Source: Corynebacterium cystitidis
GTDB lineage: Bacteria; Actinomycetota; Actinomycetes; Mycobacteriales; Mycobacteriaceae
NCBI RefSeq assembly: GCF_900187295.1
Contig: NZ_LT906473.1
Location: 248,001 to 312,000 of the forward strand
Reading direction: 5' to 3'
DNA: 64,000 nt
In this document: one piece after another, positions 8,579 through 16,788 of the stretch
Numbering within the stretch: the stretch's first letter is position 1
Layout of the letters: each line of letters begins with the position of its first letter
Translations under genes and position numbers: made by a program
Notes under the pieces: model-generated
Seen by the model: only the letters and a program-made list of their open reading frames with translations
Database searches by the model: none
Told to the model about the DNA's origin: nothing

Positions 8579-9499
8579 ATGAGTACCGTAACCCCTACTG
8601 ACAAGCAGATCTCCGGGGCGTCTGGCCCGACTTTTACTGAGATCTCATCTGGCCGTAAGACTATGAACACCTTCATGACCTTCATCATGTGGGCATGTAT
8701 GATCGTAGCTTTGATCCCACTGGCGTGGGTGCTGTGGACTGTGTTGTCAAACGGCATCGGTGCCGTCACCGATATCGACTGGTGGACCAAGGACCAAACG
8801 GGCACCATCCGTATCCTGCCCGGTGGCGGTGCGCTGCACGCGATTGTCGGTACGCTCGTGCAAACCTTCATCGCATCGATCGTGTCCATTCCATTGGGTA
8901 TCTTCACCGCGATCTACCTCGTCGAGTACGCGCAGGGTGGCTGGCTGGGACGTCTGACCACCTTCATGGTGGACATTCTCTCGGGCGTTCCTTCCATCGT
9001 CGCTGCACTATTCATCTACACGCTGTGGATCACCGTTCTCGGTCAGCAGCGTTCCGGTTTCGCAGTGGCACTGTCGCTGATCCTGCTGATGCTTCCGATC
9101 GTCGTGCGCAATACCGAAGAAATGCTGCGTGTTGTTCCCATGGATCTGCGCGAGGCGTCGTACGCCTTGGGTGTTCCGAAGTGGAAGACCATCGTGCGCA
9201 TCGTGTTGCCAACCGCATTGTCCGGCATCGTCACCGGTGTCATGCTGGCTGTTGCCCGCGTGATGGGTGAATCCGCACCAGTGCTGGTCTTGGTGGGCTC
9301 TACTTCAACTCTGTCCTGGAACCCATTCGGTGGCCCGCAGTCCTCGCTTCCGCTGATGATGCTGGAGATGTACAAGGCTGGTACGACCGATGTGTTGATG
9401 GACAAGCTGTGGGGCGCTGCTCTCACGCTTGTGATCTTGGTGGTGTCGATCAACCTGGTCGCCCGCTTGATCGCAGCCAAGTTCTCGGTTAAGAAGTAA
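8579..9499 (+). CDS. pstA: Phosphate ABC transporter permease
   Basis: PstA pairs with PstC to form the translocation channel. The 306-residue product has six predicted membrane segments, the PstA-type sequence VDILSGVPSIVAALFIYTLW and the coupling loop REASYALGVPKWKTIVRIVLP. It is 19 bp downstream of pstC with an AAGAAG-type ribosome-binding site, and 33 bp upstream of pstB, so it is clearly within the operon. Nothing is unusual in length or key motifs. Confidence 0.95.
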   Translation: MSTVTPTDKQISGASGPTFTEISSGRKTMNTFMTFIMWACMIVALIPLAWVLWTVLSNGIGAVTDIDWWTKDQTGTIRILPGGGALHAIVGTLVQTFIASIVSIPLGIFTAIYLVEYAQGGWLGRLTTFMVDILSGVPSIVAALFIYTLWITVLGQQRSGFAVALSLILLMLPIVVRNTEEMLRVVPMDLREASYALGVPKWKTIVRIVLPTALSGIVTGVMLAVARVMGESAPVLVLVGSTSTLSWNPFGGPQSSLPLMMLEMYKAGTTDVLMDKLWGAALTLVILVVSINLVARLIAAKFSVKK

Positions 9500-9532
9500 A
9501 CGCCGAAGTAAATCAAACTTTAGGAGAATAAG

Positions 9533-10306
9533 ATGTCTAAGCTTGTACTTAATGACGTCGACATTTACTACGGCGACTTCCACGCCGTACAGAACGTCAA
9601 CCTACGGATCCCAGCCCAGGCTGTGACCGCCTTCATCGGCCCATCCGGCTGTGGCAAATCCACCGTGCTGCGCACCCTTAACCGCATGCACGAGGTTATC
9701 CCGGGCGCTCACGTCAAGGGTGAAATCTTACTCGACGGGAAGAACATCTACGACAAAGATGTTGACCCGGTGTCGGTGCGTAACACCATCGGCATGGTGT
9801 TCCAGAAGGCAAACCCATTCCCAACCATGTCCATCGAGGACAACGTGGTAGCTGGCCTGAAGCTGTCTGGCGAGAAGGACAAGCAGAAGCTTAAGGAAGT
9901 GGCGGAGAGGTCTCTGCGTGGCGCTAACCTGTGGGATGAGGTCAAGGACCGTCTAGACAAGCCAGGTGGTGGCCTTTCTGGTGGTCAGCAGCAGCGTCTC
10001 TGCATCGCTCGCGCGATTGCTGTCCAGCCAGAGGTGCTGTTGATGGACGAGCCATGCTCCGCTCTTGACCCGATCTCAACTCTTGCAGTGGAGGATCTCA
10101 TCCACGAGCTGAAAGAAGAGTTCACCATCGTTATCGTGACCCACAACATGCAGCAGGCTGCGCGTGTGTCCGATAAGACTGCTTTCTACTCCCTCGAAGC
10201 AACTGGCAAGCCTGGTCAGCTCATCGAATTCGATGACACCAAGACCATCTTTGAAAACCCAAGTCGTAAGGAAACCGAAGATTATATCGCTGGCCGCTTC
10301 GGCTAA
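9533..10306 (+). CDS. pstB: Phosphate ABC transporter ATPase
   Basis: PstB hydrolyses ATP to drive phosphate import. The 257-residue protein shows Walker [10 protein letters not shown] near residue 40, the Q-loop ([11 protein letters not shown]), the ABC signature [15 protein letters not shown], Walker [14 protein letters not shown] and the switch His in [14 protein letters not shown] clear AGGAG ribosome-binding site precedes ATG 9533. It is the last gene of the pstSCAB operon and is followed by a strong terminator that separates it from convergent phoU. Confidence 0.97.
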   Translation: MSKLVLNDVDIYYGDFHAVQNVNLRIPAQAVTAFIGPSGCGKSTVLRTLNRMHEVIPGAHVKGEILLDGKNIYDKDVDPVSVRNTIGMVFQKANPFPTMSIEDNVVAGLKLSGEKDKQKLKEVAERSLRGANLWDEVKDRLDKPGGGLSGGQQQRLCIARAIAVQPEVLLMDEPCSALDPISTLAVEDLIHELKEEFTIVIVTHNMQQAARVSDKTAFYSLEATGKPGQLIEFDDTKTIFENPSRKETEDYIAGRFG

Positions 10307-10332
10307 GCACTAGTTTGTCCCCGGCAAGAAGT

Positions 10333-10385
10333 AGCCCGGCGCATCCGCTGAATTCAGCAGGAGGTGCCGGGCTGTTTTTGTTTTT
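10333..10385 (+). terminator. Rho-independent terminator after pstB
   Basis: AGCCCGGC (10333-10340) pairs with GCCGGGCT (10366-10373), and GCTGAATTCAGC forms an inner hairpin. The stem is followed directly by G and runs of T (10375-10385). This is a canonical intrinsic terminator for pst transcripts. Confidence 0.9.
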
Positions 10386-10404
10386 GAACGGGCTGATGGA
10401 TCAG

Positions 10405-11148
10405 CTACTTGGTGCGGTAACCGCGACGGAATTGGCGTTCGAGGGCTTCGAAGCGCTCGCTGAGTTCTTGGTCAGCGCGGTCAGACTCCATTTGCTGTTT
10501 GTACTCTGTGGGCATCAGGCCGGTGATCAGGTACACGATTCGTGCGGCTACGTTGACGCAGTGGTCAGCGTAGCGTTCATAGAAACGAGTCAGCAGTGCT
10601 AAATCAACTGCTTCGCGGGTGCTGTGCTCCCACTGTCGTTGGGTCAGGAGGTTGAGAAGGAAGTCATTTAGGTCGTCGACGGCATCATCGTCTTGGCTTA
10701 AGACCAACGCCACGTCCGCATCTGGGTCTACCAGCAGGTCGTGTGTTTTCTCGCCCATTTCTCGTACGAGGCGTACCATTTCTTCGACGTAGCCTACAAT
10801 TGGTGCAGGTAATACGGGGTCAGGGTGGCGGCGGCGGGCCGTTTTCGCGATGTGCATGGCTAGGGCCGCCATGCGAGAGAAGTCCTCCACGATATAGATT
10901 GAGGAGACTACTTGGCGCAGGTCGGATGCAACGGGGTTTTCTAGCGCTAGGAGTTCTACTGCGCGTTCCTCGCAGCGGATTCGAATCTCTTCCAACGGGT
11001 CGGCGATGGACAAGGCGTCCTCGGCCTTCTCCAGTGATGTGTTGAGAAGCGCCTCCGACGCCTTATCCATGATTGCTCGCACGGTGTCGCACATAACCAG
11101 CAGGTCATGGGCGAAAGCGTCGAGGTGTTCACGGTAGACAGTACGCAT
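10405..11148 (-). CDS. phoU: Phosphate transport system regulator
   Basis: PhoU dampens Pst transport and phosphate-starvation signalling when phosphate is plentiful. The 247-residue all-helical protein has the two PhoU repeats, each with the acidic metal-binding pattern (EEIRIRCEERAVELLAL, then FYERYADHCVNVAARIVYL). It is encoded convergently to pstSCAB and separated from it by a terminator, so it has its own promoter rather than being the operon's last gene as in E. coli. The neighbour upstream on the same strand is the dus gene. Identification by repeat motifs is firm; the regulatory partner in this host is not shown. Confidence 0.94.
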   Translation of the reverse strand: MRTVYREHLDAFAHDLLVMCDTVRAIMDKASEALLNTSLEKAEDALSIADPLEEIRIRCEERAVELLALENPVASDLRQVVSSIYIVEDFSRMAALAMHIAKTARRRHPDPVLPAPIVGYVEEMVRLVREMGEKTHDLLVDPDADVALVLSQDDDAVDDLNDFLLNLLTQRQWEHSTREAVDLALLTRFYERYADHCVNVAARIVYLITGLMPTEYKQQMESDRADQELSERFEALERQFRRGYRTK

Positions 11149-11240
11149 GGGCCATATCTTATGGTATCTTCCGTAAAATTGCGCGTTGAGTGAAATTACA
11201 TGTTTGTTACAGCAAGGTGGCCACGGAGTAAACGAGCACT

Positions 11241-12470
11241 CTAGCCGCCGTTATTCTCAATTTCTGCGCCTTCGGGTACTGTCTCATCTTCTGGATCATC
11301 AAGCCATCCGTCGGGCAGCGCGACTTTCGACGGGGACCCTTGGCGCCCGCGTGCACCATCGGCGTCCTCGGCTCGGGCATCGGATTCGGCCCAGGGTGCG
11401 AGCTTGTCACGCAGTTCGCTTAACGACGAAACGTGCGCTAATTCTTTCCGCACCTCACCTCCCACGGGATAGCCACGCAAATACCAGCCAATATGCTTAC
11501 GAATATCGCGGCAGGCATGGTGTTGCCCAGAGTGCTCAGCAAGGAGCTCGGCGTGGCGATAGATGATGTGTGTGACTGTGCCCAGCGTGGGGTCGTCGGG
11601 GATGGGCTCGCCCCGCAGTTGGGCGCCCAACTGGGCGAAGAGCCACGGGCGTCCAAGGCAGCCGCGCCCTACTTCCACGCCGGCGCAGCCGGTGTGGGCC
11701 ATCATCCGTGCGGCGTCGTCGGCGGCGAAGATGTCGCCGTTGCCAAGGACCGGGACGTTGGTGCCCTCCATGTGCTCAACAAGGCGGGTAATCTCATCCC
11801 AGTGTGCCTGGCCCGAGTAGCGCTCGGCAGCGGTGCGCGCATGGAGGGTAACGGCTGCAGCGCCTTCTTCGGCGGCGATGCGTCCGGCGTCGAAATGCGT
11901 ATGTGTTTCTTCGTCGATCCCAATTCGGAACTTCACGGTGATAGGAATTCCCGATCCTTCGGCGGCGCGGACAGCGGCCGAGACGATATTGCCGTAGAGG
12001 CGGCGTTTATAAGGGATCGCTGATCCACCACCGCGCCGGGTGACCTTAGGTACAGGGCACCCAAAGTTCATATCGACGTGGTCGGCCATGTCTTGTTCCA
12101 CGATCTGGCGAACGGCTTTGTAGGTGTATTCGGGGTCGACTGTATATAACTGCATGGACCGAGGGGTCTCCACGTCCGCGAACTTGGTCATATGCAGTGT
12201 TTTCTCATTGCCCTCCACAAGGGCGCGGGCGGTAATCATCTCACACACATATAACCCAGACGATGTCCCGGTAAGCTCTTCCTCAATCTCTCGGCACAGC
12301 ACGCGAAACGGCATGTTTGTCACGCCTGCCATCGGGGCAAGGATGACAGGCGAGTCGAGGTTGAGCGTGCCAATACGCAGTGTGGGCTGGGCAGTAGAGA
12401 GAGTCACGCTGGCCATTGTCCCAAGGAGGGTCCCAATTTCCAAACGTGGTTTTTCGGTGTTCGTTGTCAC
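11241..12470 (-). CDS. dusB: tRNA-dihydrouridine synthase
   Basis: This FMN enzyme reduces uridines in the tRNA D-loop. The product has the Dus start LDSPVILAPMAGVTNMPFR, the catalytic Cys in DMNFGCPVPKV near residue 140, and phosphate-binding VLGNGDIF and GVEVGRGCLGRPW. An approximately 50-residue acidic tail follows the Dus domain. The longest start is GTG 12470; an ATG at 12416, closer to the conserved domain, may be the real one. It is divergent from the CoA-transferase gene. The exact Dus subclass (B or C) cannot be settled from motifs; the symbol follows the usual naming in actinobacteria. Confidence 0.88.
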   Translation of the reverse strand: MTTNTEKPRLEIGTLLGTMASVTLSTAQPTLRIGTLNLDSPVILAPMAGVTNMPFRVLCREIEEELTGTSSGLYVCEMITARALVEGNEKTLHMTKFADVETPRSMQLYTVDPEYTYKAVRQIVEQDMADHVDMNFGCPVPKVTRRGGGSAIPYKRRLYGNIVSAAVRAAEGSGIPITVKFRIGIDEETHTHFDAGRIAAEEGAAAVTLHARTAAERYSGQAHWDEITRLVEHMEGTNVPVLGNGDIFAADDAARMMAHTGCAGVEVGRGCLGRPWLFAQLGAQLRGEPIPDDPTLGTVTHIIYRHAELLAEHSGQHHACRDIRKHIGWYLRGYPVGGEVRKELAHVSSLSELRDKLAPWAESDARAEDADGARGRQGSPSKVALPDGWLDDPEDETVPEGAEIENNGG

Positions 12471-12490
12471 GCGTGAAAGGTCGCACTAAC

Positions 12491-12514
12491 AGTACGGGGG
12501 TACTGGTGGGGGGA
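12491..12514 (+). promoter_or_regulatory. G-rich palindrome upstream of CoA-transferase gene
   Basis: AGTAC-GGGG-GTACT (12491-12504) is a perfect inverted repeat and is followed by TGGGGGGA (12507-12514). RamA sites in C. glutamicum contain runs of four to six G or C, and RamA controls acetate-related genes. A ramA gene is present at 45.2 kb. The link is inference. Confidence 0.35.
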
Positions 12515-12611
12515 ATCGGCACATGCTGTGGCGTGGAGATGAAACCTGGGTCACAATATGCTGGAATGTATTAACTGACACTCCCTACGAGCACAGAGGT
12601 GACTTCATACT

Positions 12612-14111
12612 ATGAGCGATCGAATTCTCAATGACCAGCTCCGCGGCAAGGTGATGTCCGCAGAAGAAGCAGCACAATTTATCAATAACGGTGACAACGT
12701 CGGTATCTCCGGCTTCACCGGCGCCGGCTACCCGAAGGCCCTACCAAAGGCGATCGCCGAAAAGGCGAAGGAAGCTCACGGTCGTGGCGAAGAATTCAAG
12801 ATCAACGTCTTTTCTGGTGCCTCCACCGCTGATGATTGCGATGGTGTGCTCGCAGAAGCAAATGCGATCAACTTCCGTACCCCGTACAACTCTGACAAGA
12901 CGCTGCGTGGTCAGTTCAATTCTGGTGAGGCGTTCTACTCGGACGTTCACCTATCTCATTTGGGCCAGCAGGTTGTCCAGGGCTTCTTCGGTGACATGCA
13001 GGTAGCGATCATCGAGGCCACGAAGATTAAGGAAGACGGCGCCATTGTGCCGTCGTCGGCCGTAGGTAACAACGTTGAATACGTAGAGGCTGCAGACAAG
13101 GTCATCATCGAGGTTAACTCCTGGCAGTCGGAGGACCTTGAGGGCATGCACGATATCTACGTCCCTGAGCGTCTGTGGGACCGCAAGCCATTCGAGATCA
13201 CCAACGTGGGCGACCGCATCGGCGAGACCGTCCATCGCATTGACCCATCCAAGATCGTCGCTGTGGTTGAGACCAACGAAGCGGACCGCAATGCACCTTT
13301 TAAGGCGCCAGACGAGGTTTCCGAGAAGATTGCAGCAAACTTCCTCCAGTTCCTCGAGGATGAGGTAGCAGCAGGCCGCCTAACCTACGACAACTACATC
13401 ATGCAGTCCGGCGTGGGCAATGTCCCTAACGCTGTGATGGCAGGCCTGTTGGACTCCAAGTTCGAGAACATTACCGCCTATACCGAGGTCATCCAGGATG
13501 GCATGCTCGACCTGATCGACGCCGGCAAGATGTCTACGGCATCGGCAACTTCGTTCTCCCTGTCTCCTGGGGCAGCGCAGCGCATGAACGAAAACGCTGA
13601 CTTCTACAACAAGCACATCATCCTGCGCCCACAGGCAATTTCGAACCACCCAGAGATCATCCGTCGTGTTGGTCTGATCGCCACTAATGGCCTGATCGAG
13701 GCGGATCTGTTCGGTAACGTCAACTCCACCAACGTCTCGGGTGCGAAGGTGATGAACGGTATCGGTGGCTCTGGCGACTTCACCCGCAACGCCTACATCT
13801 CGTCTTTCATCACCCCATCCGTGGCGAAGGACGGCGCAATCTCCTGCATCGTCCCCTTCTCCTCCCACATCGACCACACCGAGCATGATGTGATGGTGAT
13901 TGTGACTGAGCAGGGTTACGCAGACCTGCGTGGCCTGGCACCACGCCAACGCGCACGCAAGATGATTGAGATTGCACACCCTGACTACCGCCCGTTGCTG
14001 GAGGAGTACCTTGAGCGCGGCGAGGCCAATGGTGGACACACCCCAGTGGACTTGCCAACTGCGTTCGAGTTCCATACTCGCCTTGCAGAAACCGGCACCA
14101 TGAAGAAGTAG
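12612..14111 (+). CDS. Succinyl-CoA:acetate CoA-transferase (acetyl-CoA hydrolase family)
   Basis: The 499-residue protein belongs to the class I CoA-transferase/acetyl-CoA hydrolase family that includes C. glutamicum CoA transferase A (ActA/Cat) and Acetobacter AarC. It moves CoA between succinate and acetate, linking acetate metabolism with the citric acid cycle. Visible family segments are VGISGFTGAGYPKALPKAI at the N-terminus, YTEVIQDGMLDL with the probable catalytic Glu near residue 295, and GIGGSGDFTRNAYIS and VIVTEQGYADLRGLAPRQRA in the C-terminal half. It stands alone, divergent from dus, with its own terminator. Hydrolase activity is an alternative to transferase, but the close overall likeness to Cat-type enzymes favours transferase. 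Confidence 0.87.
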   Translation: MSDRILNDQLRGKVMSAEEAAQFINNGDNVGISGFTGAGYPKALPKAIAEKAKEAHGRGEEFKINVFSGASTADDCDGVLAEANAINFRTPYNSDKTLRGQFNSGEAFYSDVHLSHLGQQVVQGFFGDMQVAIIEATKIKEDGAIVPSSAVGNNVEYVEAADKVIIEVNSWQSEDLEGMHDIYVPERLWDRKPFEITNVGDRIGETVHRIDPSKIVAVVETNEADRNAPFKAPDEVSEKIAANFLQFLEDEVAAGRLTYDNYIMQSGVGNVPNAVMAGLLDSKFENITAYTEVIQDGMLDLIDAGKMSTASATSFSLSPGAAQRMNENADFYNKHIILRPQAISNHPEIIRRVGLIATNGLIEADLFGNVNSTNVSGAKVMNGIGGSGDFTRNAYISSFITPSVAKDGAISCIVPFSSHIDHTEHDVMVIVTEQGYADLRGLAPRQRARKMIEIAHPDYRPLLEEYLERGEANGGHTPVDLPTAFEFHTRLAETGTMKK

Positions 14112-14119
14112 TGCTCGAA

Positions 14120-14195
14120 GAAAGTAGCCAAGCTACTTTCAGAATTCACCCGGCTGTGTGACTCCGTACAAGGAGATCACGCCGCCGGGTTTTTA
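14120..14195 (+). terminator. Tandem hairpins and terminator after CoA-transferase gene
   Basis: A first hairpin, GAAAGTAGC-CAA-GCTACTTTC (14120-14140), has no T-run. A second pairs CCCGGC (14149-14154) with GCCGGG (14184-14189), contains an inner GTGACTCC/AGGAGATCAC stem, and is followed by TTTTT. The second is a canonical terminator. Confidence 0.85.
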
Positions 14196-14364
14196 CTTGC
14201 CCAGACTGCTCCTTCTGAATTGGTTGACGCGCTTGAACCGTCGATTCCGCTGGGCAAGTTACCCCCACACCAGGCCCTCAGAGCTACGCGTTAAGAGTGA
14301 GTTTAATCACATCATCATGATGAAAGAAGGTCAAACTCTCTAATTCTTCGCGTGCTTCAGTGGC

Positions 14365-14383
14365 TAAGGTTAGCCTAATGTTA
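14365..14383 (+). promoter_or_regulatory. Candidate DtxR operator
   Basis: TAAGGTTAGCCTAATGTTA matches the 19-bp DtxR/IdeR consensus TTAGGTTAGCCTAACCTAA at 15 of 19 positions, with the central AGGTTAGCCTAA intact. DtxR represses iron genes when ferrous iron is available. Here the nearest downstream gene is the priming sugar transferase of the polysaccharide locus, 370 bp away. The match is seen directly; regulation is inferred. Confidence 0.7.
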
Positions 14384-14387
14384 CGAG

Positions 14388-14415
14388 TTGCGCTTATCGA
14401 ATATTAAACTAATCT
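14388..14415 (+). promoter_or_regulatory. Possible promoter next to the DtxR-like site
   Basis: TTGCGC (14388-14393) and TAATCT (14410-14415), 16 bp apart, resemble -35 and -10 elements and begin 5 bp after the DtxR-like site. TATACC at 14416-14421 is an alternative -10. A repressor on the site would block this promoter. Assignment is by consensus only. Confidence 0.4.
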
Positions 14416-14755
14416 ATACCTCTTTATCAGCCTTAACTGGAGCGCACTGGGCCCACCTTCAAGGAGATATAAAAGATTGTTATCGGTCTTTCAACTTCTG
14501 AAAATGTGCTGACCATGATGGATGTAGAGATATCAAGTTGGATTTTGGGGGGTTTATTCCATTCATGCTCAATGAAGCGTTTTCATTATATGTTCGATAA
14601 TTAGTTAAAGCTTACTTGCTTCTAATCTCAGTTTCATTAAACTAAGGGTTTCTTAGGTAATGAATTTTTGCTTTGCCACGATTCAGGATCGTCTCAGAGA
14701 AAGTTCTCCGGGCGAAGTGTGAGTCATTGCCAATGCTGCGAACAAGGAATGAAAT

Positions 14756-15436
14756 ATGGCGATGGTATTGCGGGACCTTTCGCCCTGGAGCCCAACCTCC
14801 AGGGGAAGGCAACGGACTGTTCTATATCGGCCTTTGAAAAGATGTGTGGATATAACAATTTCTTCTGCGGCTCTGATCCTGCTGAGCCCAGTGATGTTAG
14901 TGATTGCCCTTATTGTCAAACTTGATGATGGTGGCCCTGTTCTTTTCCACCAGCGCCGAGTGGGGCATAACGGAAAAGAGTTCACCATGCTGAAATTTCG
15001 TACGATGAGAACCGATGCGGAGGAGCTGCTGCCAGAGGTCACCTACGCCCAAGCAGAAGGAGAACTAAAAAACGATCCGAAGCTATTCAAGCTTAAAAAG
15101 GATCCCCGAATTATTCGCTCCGGTACTTTGTTGCGCCAGTTCAGCTTGGATGAGCTGCCACAGTTTTTCAATGTGCTTGTCGGAGACATGAGCTTGATTG
15201 GTCCACGGCCACCGCTGGTTCGTGAAGTTGATCAGTACTGCGATGAGGAAAAGCGCCGTTTGAGCGTCAAACCGGGAATGACCGGTCTGTGGCAGGTATC
15301 AGGGCGCTCCAATTTGACCTGGGAGGAAACTATCAAACGCGACCTCTACTATGTCGACAATCACAACTCTTTGTTAGATTTTCGAATTTTCCTGAAGACT
15401 TTCAAAGCTGTTCTATCTCGAGATGGAGCCTACTAA
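14756..15436 (+). CDS. Priming sugar-phosphate transferase (WcaJ/RfbP C-terminal type)
   Basis: Polyprenyl-phosphate sugar-1-phosphate transferases start a polysaccharide repeat unit by loading the first sugar on undecaprenyl-phosphate at the inner membrane. The 226-residue product has one N-terminal hydrophobic segment (about 40-60) and the catalytic domain: KFRTMRTDAEE, FSLDELPQFFNVLVGDMSLI, GPRPP and KPGMTGLWQVSGR. It lacks the four extra N-terminal helices and CoA-binding-like domain of long members such as WcaJ, so it is a monotopic short form. It is first in a run of tightly linked genes; its stop overlaps the next start (TAATG). The sugar is unknown. Confidence 0.93.
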   Translation: MAMVLRDLSPWSPTSRGRQRTVLYRPLKRCVDITISSAALILLSPVMLVIALIVKLDDGGPVLFHQRRVGHNGKEFTMLKFRTMRTDAEELLPEVTYAQAEGELKNDPKLFKLKKDPRIIRSGTLLRQFSLDELPQFFNVLVGDMSLIGPRPPLVREVDQYCDEEKRRLSVKPGMTGLWQVSGRSNLTWEETIKRDLYYVDNHNSLLDFRIFLKTFKAVLSRDGAY

Positions 15437-15990
15437 TGCAACAGCGTCCGTCGGATGAAGGAAAAGTGCAGAAAGAAAACGCGAGTGACAGCAAAGATAA
15501 GTGCGCAGCAGTCGGCTATGTGCCTGGTGGGTTTGATATGTTCCATATCGGTCACCTGAATATCCTTCGCAAAGCACGAGAGCGTTGTGAATATCTTGTG
15601 GTCGGTGTTGCTACCGACGAATCCCTTGCCAGGATGAAAGGCCGACCACCGGTTGTGCCTCTAGCAGAAAGAATAGAAATTATTTCTAGTCTGCGCTTTG
15701 TCGATGAGGTGGTCACTGATATTGACCTGAACAAACAGGTTGCCTGGCGGCGCCGACCGTTCGATGTGCTCTTTAAAGGCGATGATTGGAAAGGTACAGA
15801 CAAAGGACACCGCTTAGAGGAAGAACTCGCTGCCGTCGGCGCGCGGGTGGAGTACTTGCCCTATACGCCAACTACATCATCAACGCTGTTGCGACAGTTT
15901 CTCACTCGAGAAGTTAGCGAAGAAAACAAGGCTGGTATCGCCCACGGTAACAACATCTCCTCTTCTCACGGTTTGAGAAAGAACATCTAG
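15436..15990 (+). CDS. Glycerol-3-phosphate cytidylyltransferase-like (TagD-like) nucleotidyltransferase
   Basis: The 184-residue product is a cytidylyltransferase of the HxGH superfamily: GGFDMFHIGHLNILRKAR holds the HIGH-type motif near residue 35, and GDDWKGTDKG plus VEYLPYTPTTSSTLLR match the TagD-type end. TagD makes CDP-glycerol from CTP and glycerol-3-phosphate for teichoic acid. The long ORF opens at 15289 inside the preceding gene, but ATG 15436 overlaps the upstream stop as TAATG and gives the right length. Its stop is immediately followed by the ATG of a CDP-alcohol phosphotransferase, suggesting the two act in sequence. Other substrates (ribitol, ethanolamine phosphate) cannot be excluded. 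Confidence 0.88.
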   Translation: MQQRPSDEGKVQKENASDSKDKCAAVGYVPGGFDMFHIGHLNILRKARERCEYLVVGVATDESLARMKGRPPVVPLAERIEIISSLRFVDEVVTDIDLNKQVAWRRRPFDVLFKGDDWKGTDKGHRLEEELAAVGARVEYLPYTPTTSSTLLRQFLTREVSEENKAGIAHGNNISSSHGLRKNI

Positions 15991-16788
15991 ATGAGCAAGG
16001 AAACAAGATCGAAAAACCCGAGGAGCAATCATCTACGCCCTCCAGTTAATGGGACTGCCAAACAGCGGTACCGGTGGGCGATACGTTCTCTTTCGGCGGC
16101 ACAGAAACCAGCGCAAGGGGTGCCGGCGTACACCCGTTGGGTCAATCGTCGCGGCGCACGTGTAGTCGCGGCCTTTGCTTATGCGTTGGGGTGGACACCG
16201 AATATGGTCACCGTTATTTCTGCGACATTGTCGCTGATCGGAATGGTAGTTATCATTTTTGCCCCACCGGTAGGGTGGACGGGGATAGTCGCCGCGATCT
16301 TCTTCGCCGCTGGGTATCTTTTTGACTCGGCAGATGGGCAGCTGGCGCGTGTCAGCGCAACATCCTCGGCAACTGGTGAATGGGTGGACCACGTTGTTGA
16401 TGCTTTTCGGTCTCCAGCAATCCATGTTGCAGTAGCGTTCGCCATAGTGCTGCACCGGCCTGATTATGCCTGGCTTGCTGTCGTTGCAGTCGGATACTCG
16501 ATAGTGACAAGTGGGCAGTTTCTGAGCCAGATTTTGGCTGAGGCCCTGATCCGCAAAGCTGGCAGAGCTCAAACCCGCGGGGGAAATCTCAGATCGTGGA
16601 TTCTATTACCTACTGACCCGGGCGTTCTGTGTTGGACGTTCATTCTGTGGGGCAGCGCTTCGCTGTTTTCTGTCGGATACGGGCTACTAGCGGCAGTGGC
16701 CGTTGCCCACGCACTGGTATCCATGAGACGGCGCTATCGGGATTTGCGGGCCCTAGACGTTGCTGGGCAGGAGGCGCGCCTTGCCTAA
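15991..16788 (+). CDS. CDP-alcohol phosphotransferase (integral membrane)
   Basis: Members move a phospho-alcohol from a CDP-alcohol to an acceptor, or make a phospho-alcohol linkage, in the membrane. The 265-residue protein contains the full active-site pattern DGxxARx8GxxxDxxxD (DGQLAR at about residue 115, then GEWVDHVVD) and about five to six hydrophobic helices. It directly follows the TagD-like gene with no gap, so the natural reading is that it uses the CDP-polyol made there. Phospholipid synthases share this signature, but this one is embedded in a polysaccharide operon. It may decorate the polymer or a lipid carrier with a phospho-polyol; the acceptor is unknown. Confidence 0.9.
   Translation: MSKETRSKNPRSNHLRPPVNGTAKQRYRWAIRSLSAAQKPAQGVPAYTRWVNRRGARVVAAFAYALGWTPNMVTVISATLSLIGMVVIIFAPPVGWTGIVAAIFFAAGYLFDSADGQLARVSATSSATGEWVDHVVDAFRSPAIHVAVAFAIVLHRPDYAWLAVVAVGYSIVTSGQFLSQILAEALIRKAGRAQTRGGNLRSWILLPTDPGVLCWTFILWGSASLFSVGYGLLAAVAVAHALVSMRRRYRDLRALDVAGQEARLA

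Larger units (their letters stand above)
14196..14755 (+). other. 560-bp AT-rich gene-free region before the polysaccharide locus
   Basis: I find no credible gene here. The region is noticeably more AT-rich than its surroundings and carries a strong DtxR-box candidate and a possible promoter, listed separately. The rest may be a long leader or residue of horizontal insertion of the polysaccharide locus. No RNA fold could be supported by eye. Confidence 0.5.

Noticed and set aside
8152..8907. 251-codon minus-strand ORF across pstC and pstA
   Set aside because: It spans two certain genes and their gap and has an odd Cys/His-rich composition.
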